From: Puniceicoccales bacterium
GTDB lineage: Bacteria; Verrucomicrobiota; Verrucomicrobiia; Opitutales; LL51
Length of the DNA stretch: 14,857 nt
Direction: 5' to 3'
Assembly: GCA_031259665.1 (NCBI GenBank)
Contig: JAIRLD010000016.1
Span: 1-14,857 of the forward strand
Shown here: piece after piece, positions 7,007 to 14,824 of the stretch
Layout: every line of letters starts with the position of its first letter
Position numbering within the stretch: the stretch's first letter is position 1
Position numbers and translations under genes: made by a program
Notes under the pieces: model-generated
What the model was told of the DNA's origin: nothing
What the model saw: the letters and a program-made list of their open reading frames with translations, nothing else
Databases searched by the model: none

Positions 7007-7873
7007 ATGAAAAAGAGTAAAAATATAGTTACGGCAAGTTGTCTACTGGTGCTACTTGGTGGTAGTACTTCCGTTTTTGCTTCTCATGGGAATTTGTTTT
7101 CAATGGCAAGCAATCCAGAAATTACGGCTGAGAAAATAATCGATGTGCTCGGGATAAATGCGGCGGACTTAGTACCGATGGGATACCTTGTGGAACTCTT
7201 AAAAGGATGTAATCCGGAAACTGGACATACTCCAAGCGATTGCCTTACGCCTTTCCATTTGGCTGCATTTGACGGGAATGGGGTGTCATTTTTGAGAGCA
7301 GTTGCCGAGATTTTGCCATTGGAAGGAGTGATAACGCTATTGCAAATGAGAAGTAGAGGCTGTAAGACCGATAAATACGGTAATACGCCCGTACATTTGG
7401 CGGCGAAAAGGTCTAATGGAGAAGATTTTATAGCGTTAATGGGGGAAATGTTTACAAAAGATTTATTGATGGAACTTTTGGGGATGCCGGGACGATTAAA
7501 TTATTTGCCTTTACATACGGCGATAGAATCCGGAAATGGGGATGCATTTTTAAGAGCAGAGGCTAAAATATTGGAAGATGACAAGGATCTACTGATGGAG
7601 CTCCTGCAAAAACGAAGTTTGGGAGGAAAAACGCCCTTACATGAAGCGGCGTATGTTGGGGGAAAAAGCGTGAAATTCGTAAGAACTGTAGCTCAAATAT
7701 TTGGGGAAGAAAAATTTATAGCACTTTTGGGAGAAGTTGACGATTGCGGTAATACGCCTATATTTGAGGCGACAATTCGTCACAGTGAAGCATTTTTAGA
7801 TGCGGTAAGCCGGCTCCTACCGTCACAATTTTACATTACATCCAGATGTTGCATTAGGTGTAAGCCCATATAA
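7007..7873 (+). CDS. Secreted ankyrin-repeat protein
   Basis: A 288-residue protein. Residues 1-26 form a Sec signal peptide with a likely cut after VFAS, so it is exported to the periplasm or beyond. Five ankyrin-type repeats start near residues 81 (TPFHLAA), 127 (TPVHLAA), 167 (LPLHTAI), 209 (TPLHEAA) and 250 (TPIFEAT). Their spacing is 40-46 residues, longer than the usual 33. Ankyrin repeats mediate protein-protein contact; the partner is unknown. Start: ATG at 7007 with AGGGGA seven bases upstream is chosen over a TTG at 6980, because it begins exactly at the signal peptide. The last 15 residues are Cys-rich and no longer fit the repeat, which suggests a frameshift or truncation at the end. 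The signal peptide and upstream DNA are close to those of the next gene. Confidence 0.82.
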   Translation: MKKSKNIVTASCLLVLLGGSTSVFASHGNLFSMASNPEITAEKIIDVLGINAADLVPMGYLVELLKGCNPETGHTPSDCLTPFHLAAFDGNGVSFLRAVAEILPLEGVITLLQMRSRGCKTDKYGNTPVHLAAKRSNGEDFIALMGEMFTKDLLMELLGMPGRLNYLPLHTAIESGNGDAFLRAEAKILEDDKDLLMELLQKRSLGGKTPLHEAAYVGGKSVKFVRTVAQIFGEEKFIALLGEVDDCGNTPIFEATIRHSEAFLDAVSRLLPSQFYITSRCCIRCKPI

Positions 7874-7962
7874 ATACTTGGTTTAGTACAATAAAGAAAA
7901 CTAATTTTATGGAGCAGGAAAGTATCTCAACCCCAGTGGGAAGTAGAGATTAAGGACGTTTG

Positions 7963-8066
7963 TTTTATTCCAATGAACGCGTAGCGAAGAGGTACCGCAT
8001 TAGATTATAAAGGAATAAAATATTTTCAAAAAAGTCTTGCAAATATTTTATTATTAAATAGACTAA
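7963..8066 (+). promoter_or_regulatory. Conserved upstream region with inverted repeat, copy 2
   Basis: TTTTATTCC (7963-7971) and GGAATAAAA (8012-8020) are perfect 9-base inverted repeats 40 bases apart. They are followed by AAATATTTT, a run of A, and the element CTTGCAAATATTTTAT at 8036. The order TTTATT...ATGAA, AAATATTTT, CAAAAAA, CTTGCAAA, TTTTAT recurs before the gene at 9858. It may be a shared promoter-operator region for the block. Confidence 0.4.
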
Positions 8067-8136
8067 TAATTGTTATGGCAGGTGGCTGTAATCAATTATT
8101 TAAAAGTTAATTAAAATTAATAAACAGGGAAGGATT

Positions 8137-9507
8137 ATGAAAATACATAAAAATATTATTACAATAAGTTGTTTATTAACACTATTCGGTAGCGATAATC
8201 AGATTTTTGCTTCGCAGGAGAGCTTGCTAGAGTCTTTAGATGAAAGTTATTATGAAAATGATGATTGGGGAGAGATAGAATCTCATATTTTTTCCAAGAA
8301 ATTCTGCGAAAAATTTCGAATAGGTCGCTTTTCGCTTAATTTGAATTCCCCGGGTGGATTGAAAATTTTTCCCCTATATTTTTCCAAGCAAGGGGGGCCC
8401 CTAGGGGACATGAAAAAATTGCTGGTGCATTGCTGTGGAGATAGCGTTTCGTGGTATTGGGACGGTATTTTTCAAACATCTGATGGAGGTAGTCCTTTTT
8501 CTGAAAAGTTTCTCGAACAGGTATCCTATATTTGTGATAGAGATATTGTCTTTTTCGAGGTGGGGAGTAGTATAAAAAAGGATTCCGATCGTTTTGAAAA
8601 ATTGACGACTGTGGGATTTAATGGCGGTACTCCAAAAGCATCGTCAATTAAGTGTGGTTGGTTTAATGATGAAAATATTGTTCAGAAGTTATCGAGTAGC
8701 AGTTTTTCTGATTTATTTGAGCGAGGTGATGATACAACGATAATGCTTGTTTATCATAAAGGATTGGGGAAGATATTTCGTTTTGTTTTATGCGACGCAG
8801 GTCTTGAACAAGAACTTGTAAGTGAAGAGTTGTTTGAATTGGTCAGAACTCCTGGAGCTACAGAAAAAGAAATAATGGCGATACTTTGGCAAATTAATTC
8901 GACTCAATGGGAAAATGTTTTAGCGAGAAAAAATGAGAATGGCCAAACCCTCTTACATGTGGTGGCGAAGTTTGAAAATAGTGTAGTATTTCTCAATACA
9001 ATGGCTGAAATTTTACATGGACAATTATTCAATTTCTTGGAAATAGAGGACAAATATGGCAATACACCCTTACATGTTGCGGCGTGGCCTAGAAATGGAG
9101 CGATATTCTTGAAAACAATAGCTAGAATTCTTCCGCAAGATCGGTTGGTAAGCCTCTTGGAATTGAAAGATGAAAAGGGTAATACTCCCTTGCATAAGAC
9201 AGCAGAGTTTGAAAATGGAATACTATTCTTGAAAATAATAGCGAATACATTACCGGAACAATTGGTGAATTTCTTGAATATAAAAAATAATTTTGGCGAA
9301 ATGCCTTTACATATGGCAGCGTGGTATGCTCACGGGGCAGCGTTTCTCAATGAAGTGGCTGAATTTTTGCCCAGAGATCAATTGTTAACTCTTTTGAGCA
9401 CACCCGATGGACATGGTAGAACGCCCGAGCATTTGGCAATGAGATCTAAAAATGGGGAGGCATTTTTAAGTGAATTGGCTAAAATTTCACGAAAAATTAA
9501 TAAATAA
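8137..9507 (+). CDS. Secreted protein: novel domain plus five ankyrin repeats
   Basis: A 456-residue protein. Residues 1-26 are a signal peptide (likely cut after IFAS). Residues about 50-220 are the shared unrecognised domain: KFCEKFRIG (55-63), FSKQGGPLGDM (82-92), FFEVGSS (139-145), RFEKLT (152-157), LVYHKGLGKIF (204-214). Five ankyrin repeats follow, with TPLH-type starts at 271, 310, 350, 389 and 429, in a regular 39-40 residue period; each repeat carries an added LPxxxLxxLLE helix-like segment. ATG at 8137 has AAGGA close upstream. The N-terminal domain is close to that of the gene at 9858, and the repeats to those of the gene at 7007, so it looks like the link between the two. Likely an exported protein with a protein-binding repeat part; its activity is unknown. 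Confidence 0.85.
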   Translation: MKIHKNIITISCLLTLFGSDNQIFASQESLLESLDESYYENDDWGEIESHIFSKKFCEKFRIGRFSLNLNSPGGLKIFPLYFSKQGGPLGDMKKLLVHCCGDSVSWYWDGIFQTSDGGSPFSEKFLEQVSYICDRDIVFFEVGSSIKKDSDRFEKLTTVGFNGGTPKASSIKCGWFNDENIVQKLSSSSFSDLFERGDDTTIMLVYHKGLGKIFRFVLCDAGLEQELVSEELFELVRTPGATEKEIMAILWQINSTQWENVLARKNENGQTLLHVVAKFENSVVFLNTMAEILHGQLFNFLEIEDKYGNTPLHVAAWPRNGAIFLKTIARILPQDRLVSLLELKDEKGNTPLHKTAEFENGILFLKIIANTLPEQLVNFLNIKNNFGEMPLHMAAWYAHGAAFLNEVAEFLPRDQLLTLLSTPDGHGRTPEHLAMRSKNGEAFLSELAKISRKINK

Positions 9508-9524
9508 ACCTCCCGGAACCGAAG

Positions 9525-9640
9525 GATGGAGACGAGAGAACACCTTTTATAGGCAACGTGGGTATCCTCACGGAATAGCATTTTTAGATATACGCCTCGG
9601 GATGTAGCGATAGATATTTAGAAATGAAAAATTCCGAGAG
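9525..9640 (+). pseudogene. Decayed ankyrin-repeat remnant
   Basis: Just past the stop of the previous gene, the DNA still resembles one 40-residue ankyrin unit. Segments read in shifting frames give ERTP, then PHGIAFLDI, then PRDVAIDI, matching NTPLH, AHGAAFLNE and PRDQLLTLL of the intact repeats. The frame is broken by at least one deletion and one insertion, and by stops. It indicates that the upstream gene or a sister once continued with more repeats. Confidence 0.55.
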
Positions 9641-9702
9641 GTAGGTAAATCGGATTACGTATCAAATTTGGATTCATAAGACCTTTCTGTTGCGTTAAAG
9701 GC

Positions 9703-9737
9703 GCTCCGTGCGACGGATTTTCGAATCCCGACGGAGC
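9703..9737. repeat. Nested hairpin, REP-like
   Basis: GCTCCGT (9703-9709) pairs with ACGGAGC (9731-9737), and an inner GGATT/AATCC pair lies around TTCG. It superficially resembles the T-arm and acceptor of a tRNA (TTCGAATCCCG) but no rest of a tRNA is present. No T run follows. Confidence 0.5.
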
Positions 9738-9772
9738 ACTTTACTTTATTTTAATGAATATATCGCGAAAAT

Positions 9773-9789
9773 ACACCGCACTGCGGTGT
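9773..9789. repeat. Perfect 7-bp hairpin with three-base loop
   Basis: ACACCGC, loop ACT, GCGGTGT. It has the same geometry as the hairpins of clusters A to C and sits about 30 bases before the element CTTGCAAA of the next gene. In the copy of this region before 8137 the same place reads GGTACCGC without a perfect partner arm, so it could be a local operator or attenuator. Confidence 0.5.
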
Positions 9790-9818
9790 AATAAGATGAA
9801 ATATTTTTGGCAAAAAAA

Positions 9819-9847
9819 CTTGCAAAAGTTTTATCGGTAAATATCAT
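9819..9847 (+). promoter_or_regulatory. Conserved upstream element, copy 3, probable promoter
   Basis: CTTGCAAAAGTTTTAT resembles the elements at 6915 and 8036. TTGCAA (9820-9825), 16 bases, then TATCAT (9842-9847) make a fair -35/-10 pair. The ATG at 9858 follows eleven bases later, so the leader would be very short. Confidence 0.45.
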
Positions 9848-9857
9848 ACAAATTGTT

Positions 9858-10949
9858 ATGGAAAGTATTCATAAATTAATAAGTGTTGTTACGTTGATAT
9901 CAGCGACGTATGGTGGGATGTATGCTTCCGGAAGTGAAGAAAGTTATGGTGGGGCAGGGGAATCCACTGAAATAATGGATTATTGTTTTCCGGATTTTGA
10001 AGTAACGTGTCATTGGTTTCGGAATTTTTCAGAAGAATTCAAAGAAAAGTTTCGAATAGGTCCTTGGTCACTTGATTCGCGCCCATGGAGTATTTCTCCT
10101 GTATTCCTTTTGGGACAGAGGGGGCCCGTTAATGACATAATGGCTTTACTGTCCTATATCAGTGGGATAGGACTTGATAAAAAATTATATAACGTTCTTC
10201 AAGAAATTGCTCGTGAGTCGGGTGGTCCCTTTTCCCAAAAGTTTCTTGCAGCGCTAGCAATAACTTATGAAAAGAATATTATCTTTCTTGAGGTAGGCAG
10301 TGGGGTTAGATTTAAACCTGATTTTTTTGAAAAATTGACAATTGTGAAATTTTTTGATGGTCAGTTAAGAAGGAGAAATTTAGGAATGTTTAAAGAGCAG
10401 AGCGATTGGCTTGAAGATATGAATATTCTTGGAGAATTGGATGAAGAATGGATTGTTAATTTATTCGGGCAGGGTAATAAAACGGCAACATTTGTTTACC
10501 ATAAGGGACTTGGAAAGGTATTTTATTGTGGTTTTTATAATGGAGCGGATAAGAGGTCAGGTCCAGGGGCGGAAGAAGAACTTGCCCTAAGTAGGCGTGT
10601 GAAAGAAATGAATGAAGCACTGGCGAGTCGATTGGATTATCGCTTAGCAAGGGCAACGTCGGAACTCCTCAAAGGGGTACCATTGAGTCCTCCTCGGTGT
10701 CCAGATGATTACTTCAGAATAATTATTGAAGAAATTGAAATTTGTGATGGCGAGCGAAAATCTAGGGGATTGAAACCATTAAAAAATTTAAAAAGTTCAG
10801 ACGAAGTAAAGGCGTATTTTACGGAACTTGGACAACTCTTTGGCCGCGAGATAGCTAATCCGTTATCGTACTATATAGGTCTGGCGCCTTTATTGAAGGA
10901 ATTGGGCTATCCAATTCCAGCTCTAGGATTTAGAGTCGATGAAGAATAA
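9858..10949 (+). CDS. Secreted protein with the shared novel domain and a helical C-terminus
   Basis: A 363-residue protein. Residues 1-24 are a signal peptide (MESIHKLISVVTLIS, likely cut after MYAS). The shared domain spans about 50-225: FKEKFRIG (61-68), LLGQRGPVNDI (84-94), FLEVGSG (143-149), FFEKL (156-160), FVYHKGLGKVF (212-222). The remaining residues, about 240-363, are a charged, probably helical region with no ankyrin repeats and no match I recognise. ATG 9858 is chosen over a TTG at 9807, because the 17 extra residues precede the signal peptide and the TTG lies upstream of the likely promoter. It ends next to the convergent tRNA-Leu(TAA). Function is unknown; it is the same family as the 8137 product with a different C-terminal part. 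Confidence 0.82.
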   Translation: MESIHKLISVVTLISATYGGMYASGSEESYGGAGESTEIMDYCFPDFEVTCHWFRNFSEEFKEKFRIGPWSLDSRPWSISPVFLLGQRGPVNDIMALLSYISGIGLDKKLYNVLQEIARESGGPFSQKFLAALAITYEKNIIFLEVGSGVRFKPDFFEKLTIVKFFDGQLRRRNLGMFKEQSDWLEDMNILGELDEEWIVNLFGQGNKTATFVYHKGLGKVFYCGFYNGADKRSGPGAEEELALSRRVKEMNEALASRLDYRLARATSELLKGVPLSPPRCPDDYFRIIIEEIEICDGERKSRGLKPLKNLKSSDEVKAYFTELGQLFGREIANPLSYYIGLAPLLKELGYPIPALGFRVDEE

Positions 10950-10966
10950 GCCAAAACAGTCTAGGG

Positions 10967-11049
10967 TGCCCAAGGCGGGACTCGAACCCGCACGTCCTTT
11001 CGGACAAAGGATTTTAAGTCCTCAGCGTCTACCATTCCACCACCTGGGC
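10967..11049 (-). tRNA. tRNA-Leu (TAA)
   Basis: Minus strand class II tRNA: acceptor GCCCAGG with CTTGGGC, anticodon stem GAGGA/TCCTT with loop CTTAAAA (anticodon TAA), long variable arm GTCCGAAAGGAC, T arm GCGGG-TTCGAGT-CCCGC, discriminator A at 10967. The next bases read CCC, not CCA, so the 3' end needs the CCA-adding enzyme, unlike the other four tRNA genes here. Confidence 0.95.
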
Positions 11050-11190
11050 ACAACAATTCCAATAAGGCTTTTTTGCCCTAATAATCAAGCTAAATTTGGA
11101 ATCATAAGCGTTTTTGTATCACGGCAAGGAAAGTAAATTTAAATCCAAAAAAGTTTACATTCAAGCCATTCACGTTATCATAGGGGCATT

Positions 11191-11865
11191 ATGCAAACAT
11201 CGACATTCAAATCGAAGGTGGACCTATTACCGGTCCTAGCCGTATTATTCTTAACTTCCAATAGCTCCGCTTCAACATCTAAACAAAGAGAACGGGTAGT
11301 GAGATTTGATCCATCGATTTCAATGCCTCAGAGATCAGAAATGCGAGCCGTAGATTGTTCGAATACTCCAACGATACTCAAGCTCCAAGCAGAATTCCAA
11401 ACTTTAGCAGTTTTGTTTCAGTTCAACACTGAATTGGGTATAATGAGAATGAAAGCGATGAAAATTGTAATGCCAGGGTATCCTTTATATATTTCGAATG
11501 CTAAATGCTTATCGGCAGTGATTTCCATTGAAGCGGTAGAAAACGAAAGCATTAGGAAATGGAAAGGATATAGTCTCAAGGAGTGTAGCGTGAAACTAGG
11601 GGAGGCGTATGAATATTTTTCGAATATCGCCGATTATTCCGATCTCGATGAATTGACTCGCAACTATTATAATGCATTAGCTCAGGCTACTTTTTATTTC
11701 GCAAATGCGTTTGATTGGCTGCAAGATGGTTCACTGTCGACGGATGGAATTTCTAGGCAACTAGACGAGTGCTTCAGGGATGATCCACAGGCAAATCGAG
11801 TGAGAGGTATTTTTTTTGCAGTGAGTCGGAAATTGCACGATGAACTCAGTGCGGCTGCCCATTAA
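11191..11865 (+). CDS. Secreted protein, tandem paralog 1
   Basis: A 224-residue protein of unrecognised family. Residues 1-28 are a signal peptide ending NSSAS. The mature part has the family's conserved landmarks: CSNTPTILKLQ (56-66), MKIVMPGYP (90-98), ESIRKWKGY (119-127), a Cys (132), NIADYSDLDELTR (145-157), and LDECFRDDPQANRVRGIFFA (191-210). It looks all-helical after the signal peptide. ATG at 11191 has AGGGG upstream, and the N-terminus agrees with the two sister proteins (FKSKV, LLPVL). First of three consecutive paralogs on the same strand. No catalytic motif is seen; an exported protein of unknown job. Confidence 0.82.
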   Translation: MQTSTFKSKVDLLPVLAVLFLTSNSSASTSKQRERVVRFDPSISMPQRSEMRAVDCSNTPTILKLQAEFQTLAVLFQFNTELGIMRMKAMKIVMPGYPLYISNAKCLSAVISIEAVENESIRKWKGYSLKECSVKLGEAYEYFSNIADYSDLDELTRNYYNALAQATFYFANAFDWLQDGSLSTDGISRQLDECFRDDPQANRVRGIFFAVSRKLHDELSAAAH

Positions 11866-11960
11866 GATGGTATTTTGTGAGTTATGTGGGATAAAAAATA
11901 AAAATATTTAGCTAAAATTCTATTTATATTTATAATTTTTTTGCTATTATAAAAAACGTT

Positions 11961-13124
11961 ATGAAAACATTAACATTCAAATCGAAGGTGGGCCTGTTAC
12001 CGGTCCTAGGTATATTATTTTTAGCTTTCGATAGCTCTGCTTCGACGGCTGAATCAAAAGGAAAGGTAGTGAAAATTGATCCATCAATCCCAGTATTTCC
12101 GAGTTCAAAAATGCGAGTTGCAGATTATTCGAATAACCCAACACTGCTCAGATTCCAAACAGAATACCGAGCTTCAGCAATGCTGTTCTATCCTGGTACA
12201 GAACTATATGAGATAAAAAGAGAAGCAATGAAAATTGTGATGCCAGGAAATCCTGACTATTTTGCAACTATTCCAAGTCGAGCTGTAATGGCAACCCCGC
12301 CTGAAAAAGTAAAAAAAGATAACATTGAGCTATGGAAAGGATATGATTTCTATAGCTGTGGTCTAGCATTGAAGTCCGCCGTACAATGTTTCCAGTATAT
12401 TGCTGATTATTCTGATCTCAATGAGTCTATTCGCGACCGTCATAGTGCATTAGCTCAGGTTGCTTCTTATTTTGCAAATGCGTTTGATAGGTTGTCCAAA
12501 AGCCCACTATCGGCGAATAAGATTGCTAGAGGATTAGATGAGTGCTTTAGAAATAATCCAAAGGCAAACCGGGAAAGGGGTGCTTTTTATGCAGTGGATC
12601 AGAGATTACGCGATGAACTCAATACGGCTGCCCAAGCTTTAGCGAATTTGCCTCGGCATGTCGTTGAAATACGTGAAAAAGAGGGAAGAGAAGCAATGCA
12701 ATTTTTGACACCGGGAGATCCTTGGTTTCTTTCGGATAATCCGGGTGTAAACGAATTCGCAATCTCTCCTGAAATGGCAAGAAACGAAAGTATTAGAATA
12801 TGGAAAGAATATGATCTCTCTAAATGTCATTCGGTACTGGCACATGTGGCACAATGTTTCCAGCATACTGCCAATCGTTCCACTTGCGATGAAATTATTC
12901 ACAGCTATTATAATATATTAGCTTTGATTGCTACTGCTTTCGCGGATGCGTTTTATGCGCTACAAAACGGTAGCTCACTTCTGCCTGAGGAGATTTCTGG
13001 AATACTGGATAAATGGTTTGAAGATGATCCTAGGCTAAGACGAGTGAGGAGTATCTTTTATGCCGTAGATCAAAGGTTATGCGCAGCTATCGAAGAGGTT
13101 ATCTTGGCTGACTTCCTAGTTTGA
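11961..13124 (+). CDS. Secreted protein, tandem paralog 2 with doubled domain
   Basis: A 387-residue protein with a signal peptide (1-28, ending DSSAS), very like its neighbours. Two copies of the family domain follow, about 156 residues apart: MKIVMPGNP (90-98) then MQFLTPGDP; ELWKGYD (123-129) then RIWKEYD (279-285); VQCFQYIAD (141-149) then AQCFQHTAN (297-305); FYAVDQRL near 209-216 and again near 366-373. The second copy has lost the DYSDL motif. The sister proteins have one copy each, so this arose by duplication within the gene. ATG at 11961 lacks a clear ribosome site; the start rests on identity of MKTLTFKS with the third paralog. The stop is TGA. Function is unknown. Confidence 0.82.
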   Translation: MKTLTFKSKVGLLPVLGILFLAFDSSASTAESKGKVVKIDPSIPVFPSSKMRVADYSNNPTLLRFQTEYRASAMLFYPGTELYEIKREAMKIVMPGNPDYFATIPSRAVMATPPEKVKKDNIELWKGYDFYSCGLALKSAVQCFQYIADYSDLNESIRDRHSALAQVASYFANAFDRLSKSPLSANKIARGLDECFRNNPKANRERGAFYAVDQRLRDELNTAAQALANLPRHVVEIREKEGREAMQFLTPGDPWFLSDNPGVNEFAISPEMARNESIRIWKEYDLSKCHSVLAHVAQCFQHTANRSTCDEIIHSYYNILALIATAFADAFYALQNGSSLLPEEISGILDKWFEDDPRLRRVRSIFYAVDQRLCAAIEEVILADFLV

Positions 13125-13323
13125 GCCCAGTGTCATCTAAACGAATGGGGTAATGTCAGGGTAAGAGGGCGGAGAACAGATTTACGTAGCCGACGGTATC
13201 ATTGGATGGGTTTTGGTTTTATTCCAACGCTTTATTTCGAAAAATGATATATAAAAAAACAAAAAATATTTCAATTGAAAATTGACTTGCATTTAAAAAA
13301 ATATCATTGTTGTAATGGATGTT

Positions 13324-14208
13324 ATGAAAACATTGACATTCAAATCAAGGGTAGGTCTGTTACCGACCTTGGCTGTATTATTCATATCTTCCGGCAGTTC
13401 TGCTTCGGTACATGAACTATTGGAGCGGGAGGTGGGTGAGTTATCGGATGATAGTTCTGCCGCTGCGTCTGAGCCAGAGAAACGAGTAACGTTTCAATTA
13501 CCCGACAATAGCTCTGCTTCGGTATCTGGCTCTGAACCGGAATCTGAAGATCCATGGACGATGGTAGGTAGGTCTCGGAGGGAAGGAATGCGAACTTTAA
13601 ATTATTCAGGTAACCCAGCAATGCTTGAATTTCAAAGAAAAGTTCGAGCTATGCGGCATTTGGCCAAGGGTGGCCGCCTATATAAGGAAAAAATAAAAGG
13701 CATGAGAATTTTAACGCCAGGAGATCCTTATTGTTTTACGTTTACTCCAGGATTAGCCGAAGCAGAGGTTTCTCCTGAGAGAATAGAAAGAGAAAGTATT
13801 AGGATATGGAAAGAACATGATCTGGACAAGTGCATTCAATCATTGGAATGTGCGGAGCAATGTTTCCAGAATATTGCCGATTATTCTGATCTCGATGAGT
13901 TTACTCGCGACTATTATGGTGCATTAGTTCAGGTTACTTCTTATTTTATAGACGCCTTCGATACACTGCAAGAAGGCTCACTATCGGCGGAACAGATTGC
14001 TAGAGAACTAGAAAAACACTTCGAGAATAGTCCAATGAAGAACCGGGTAAGGGGCGTTTTTTATGCCGTTGAGGGGAGGTTGAAATCCGAACTGCTTTGC
14101 CTTTCAATGAAAGAGCCAGAATATCGTAGAACAAAGTATATTAATTTTTTGGGTATTTTGGTAATCGGTGGACTAGGGATTGTACTGAGAACATTTTTTA
14201 GTAGATAA
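13324..14208 (+). CDS. Secreted or membrane-tailed protein, tandem paralog 3
   Basis: A 294-residue protein. The signal peptide (1-28) is nearly identical to that of paralog 2. Residues 29-80 are a Ser/Glu/Asp-rich low-complexity spacer in which SSAS-like words recur (SSASVHE, SSAAASEPE, SSASVSGSEPE), apparently from small duplications of the signal-peptide end. The family domain follows: YSGNPAMLEF (94-103), MRILTPGDP (127-135), SIRIWKEHD (158-166), QNIADYSDLDEFTR (182-195), NRVRGVFYAVEGRL (240-253). A hydrophobic segment at 273-290 near the C-terminus, unique in the set, suggests membrane anchoring. ATG 13324 is preferred to the in-frame ATG at 13315, because it matches the paralog N-termini. 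It converges with tadA. Confidence 0.82.
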   Translation: MKTLTFKSRVGLLPTLAVLFISSGSSASVHELLEREVGELSDDSSAAASEPEKRVTFQLPDNSSASVSGSEPESEDPWTMVGRSRREGMRTLNYSGNPAMLEFQRKVRAMRHLAKGGRLYKEKIKGMRILTPGDPYCFTFTPGLAEAEVSPERIERESIRIWKEHDLDKCIQSLECAEQCFQNIADYSDLDEFTRDYYGALVQVTSYFIDAFDTLQEGSLSAEQIARELEKHFENSPMKNRVRGVFYAVEGRLKSELLCLSMKEPEYRRTKYINFLGILVIGGLGIVLRTFFSR

Positions 14209-14253
14209 TGTAAGACAATGGAGAATATTGTATCGGAATTAAAATAATGGGAT

Positions 14254-14769
14254 CTAGGAAATATCCAATCGGTGAGGATATTCCCGCCTGATTTCAAAGA
14301 AATAACGCATGATGCCATAACACTCATCCCGAAGTATATCCCCTCTGACCATCGGACGATGATTGATTTCCGGAAGCGCTAAAAGCGAGATCGCTCCGCC
14401 TAAACAACCCATCTTGGGATCGCAAAAACCATAAACCACTTCGTCGATCCGTGACATAATCACTGCCCCAGAACACATGGGACAAGGCTCCTTCGTAACG
14501 TAAAGTTTTACTCCATTGAGCCGCCAATCCCCAATCCGTCGGGCCGCTTGGGTAATCGCTAGTATCTCGGCATGGGCAGTCGGGTCTCTCAACGCAGCAA
14601 CGCGATTGTGTGCCGATGCAATGATTTGATTGTCATGTACCATGACCGCACCAACCGGAATTTCATCCTCCTTGTACGCCTCAATCGCTTCATTGTAGGC
14701 ATGGGCCATGAAAAATACATCGTCCTTTTTGAGCTGCGATGGAAATAACTTCTGAAATGGACAATCCAT
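14254..14769 (-). CDS. tadA: tRNA adenosine deaminase TadA
   Basis: A 171-residue cytidine/deoxycytidylate-deaminase-fold enzyme. It makes inosine at the wobble position 34 of tRNA, classically in tRNA-Arg(ACG), in the cytoplasm. The zinc-binding and catalytic set is intact: His66 and Glu68 in TAHAEILA, Cys96 and Cys99 in PCPMCSGA. Other TadA signposts are EIPVGAVMV (36-44), NRVAALRDPTAHAE and a C-terminal helix. Length fits the family. ATG 14769 has AAAGGAA directly before it, a rather close ribosome site, and the first 20 residues are variable in the family, so a slightly later start (Met21) is possible. The neighbouring tRNA-Pro(AGG) has A34 and could be an extra substrate; that is inference. 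Confidence 0.95.
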   Translation of the reverse strand: MDCPFQKLFPSQLKKDDVFFMAHAYNEAIEAYKEDEIPVGAVMVHDNQIIASAHNRVAALRDPTAHAEILAITQAARRIGDWRLNGVKLYVTKEPCPMCSGAVIMSRIDEVVYGFCDPKMGCLGGAISLLALPEINHRPMVRGDILRDECYGIMRYFFEIRREYPHRLDIS

Positions 14770-14824
14770 TTCCTTTCAATACAACACGAAATACTAAAAG
14801 ATCAATCCGAATCGTGGGTCTCCG

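Noticed and set aside
9690..9740. tRNA-like piece containing TTCGAATCCCG
   Set aside because: No D arm, no anticodon arm and no acceptor partner of a tRNA; the bases are explained by a nested hairpin.
9807..9857. TTG start adding 17 residues to the 9858 gene
   Set aside because: The extra residues precede a complete signal peptide, and the TTG lies upstream of the probable promoter.
14215..14232. Terminator between convergent genes (ACAAT with ATTGT)
   Set aside because: Only a 5-bp AT-rich stem with no T run; too weak.
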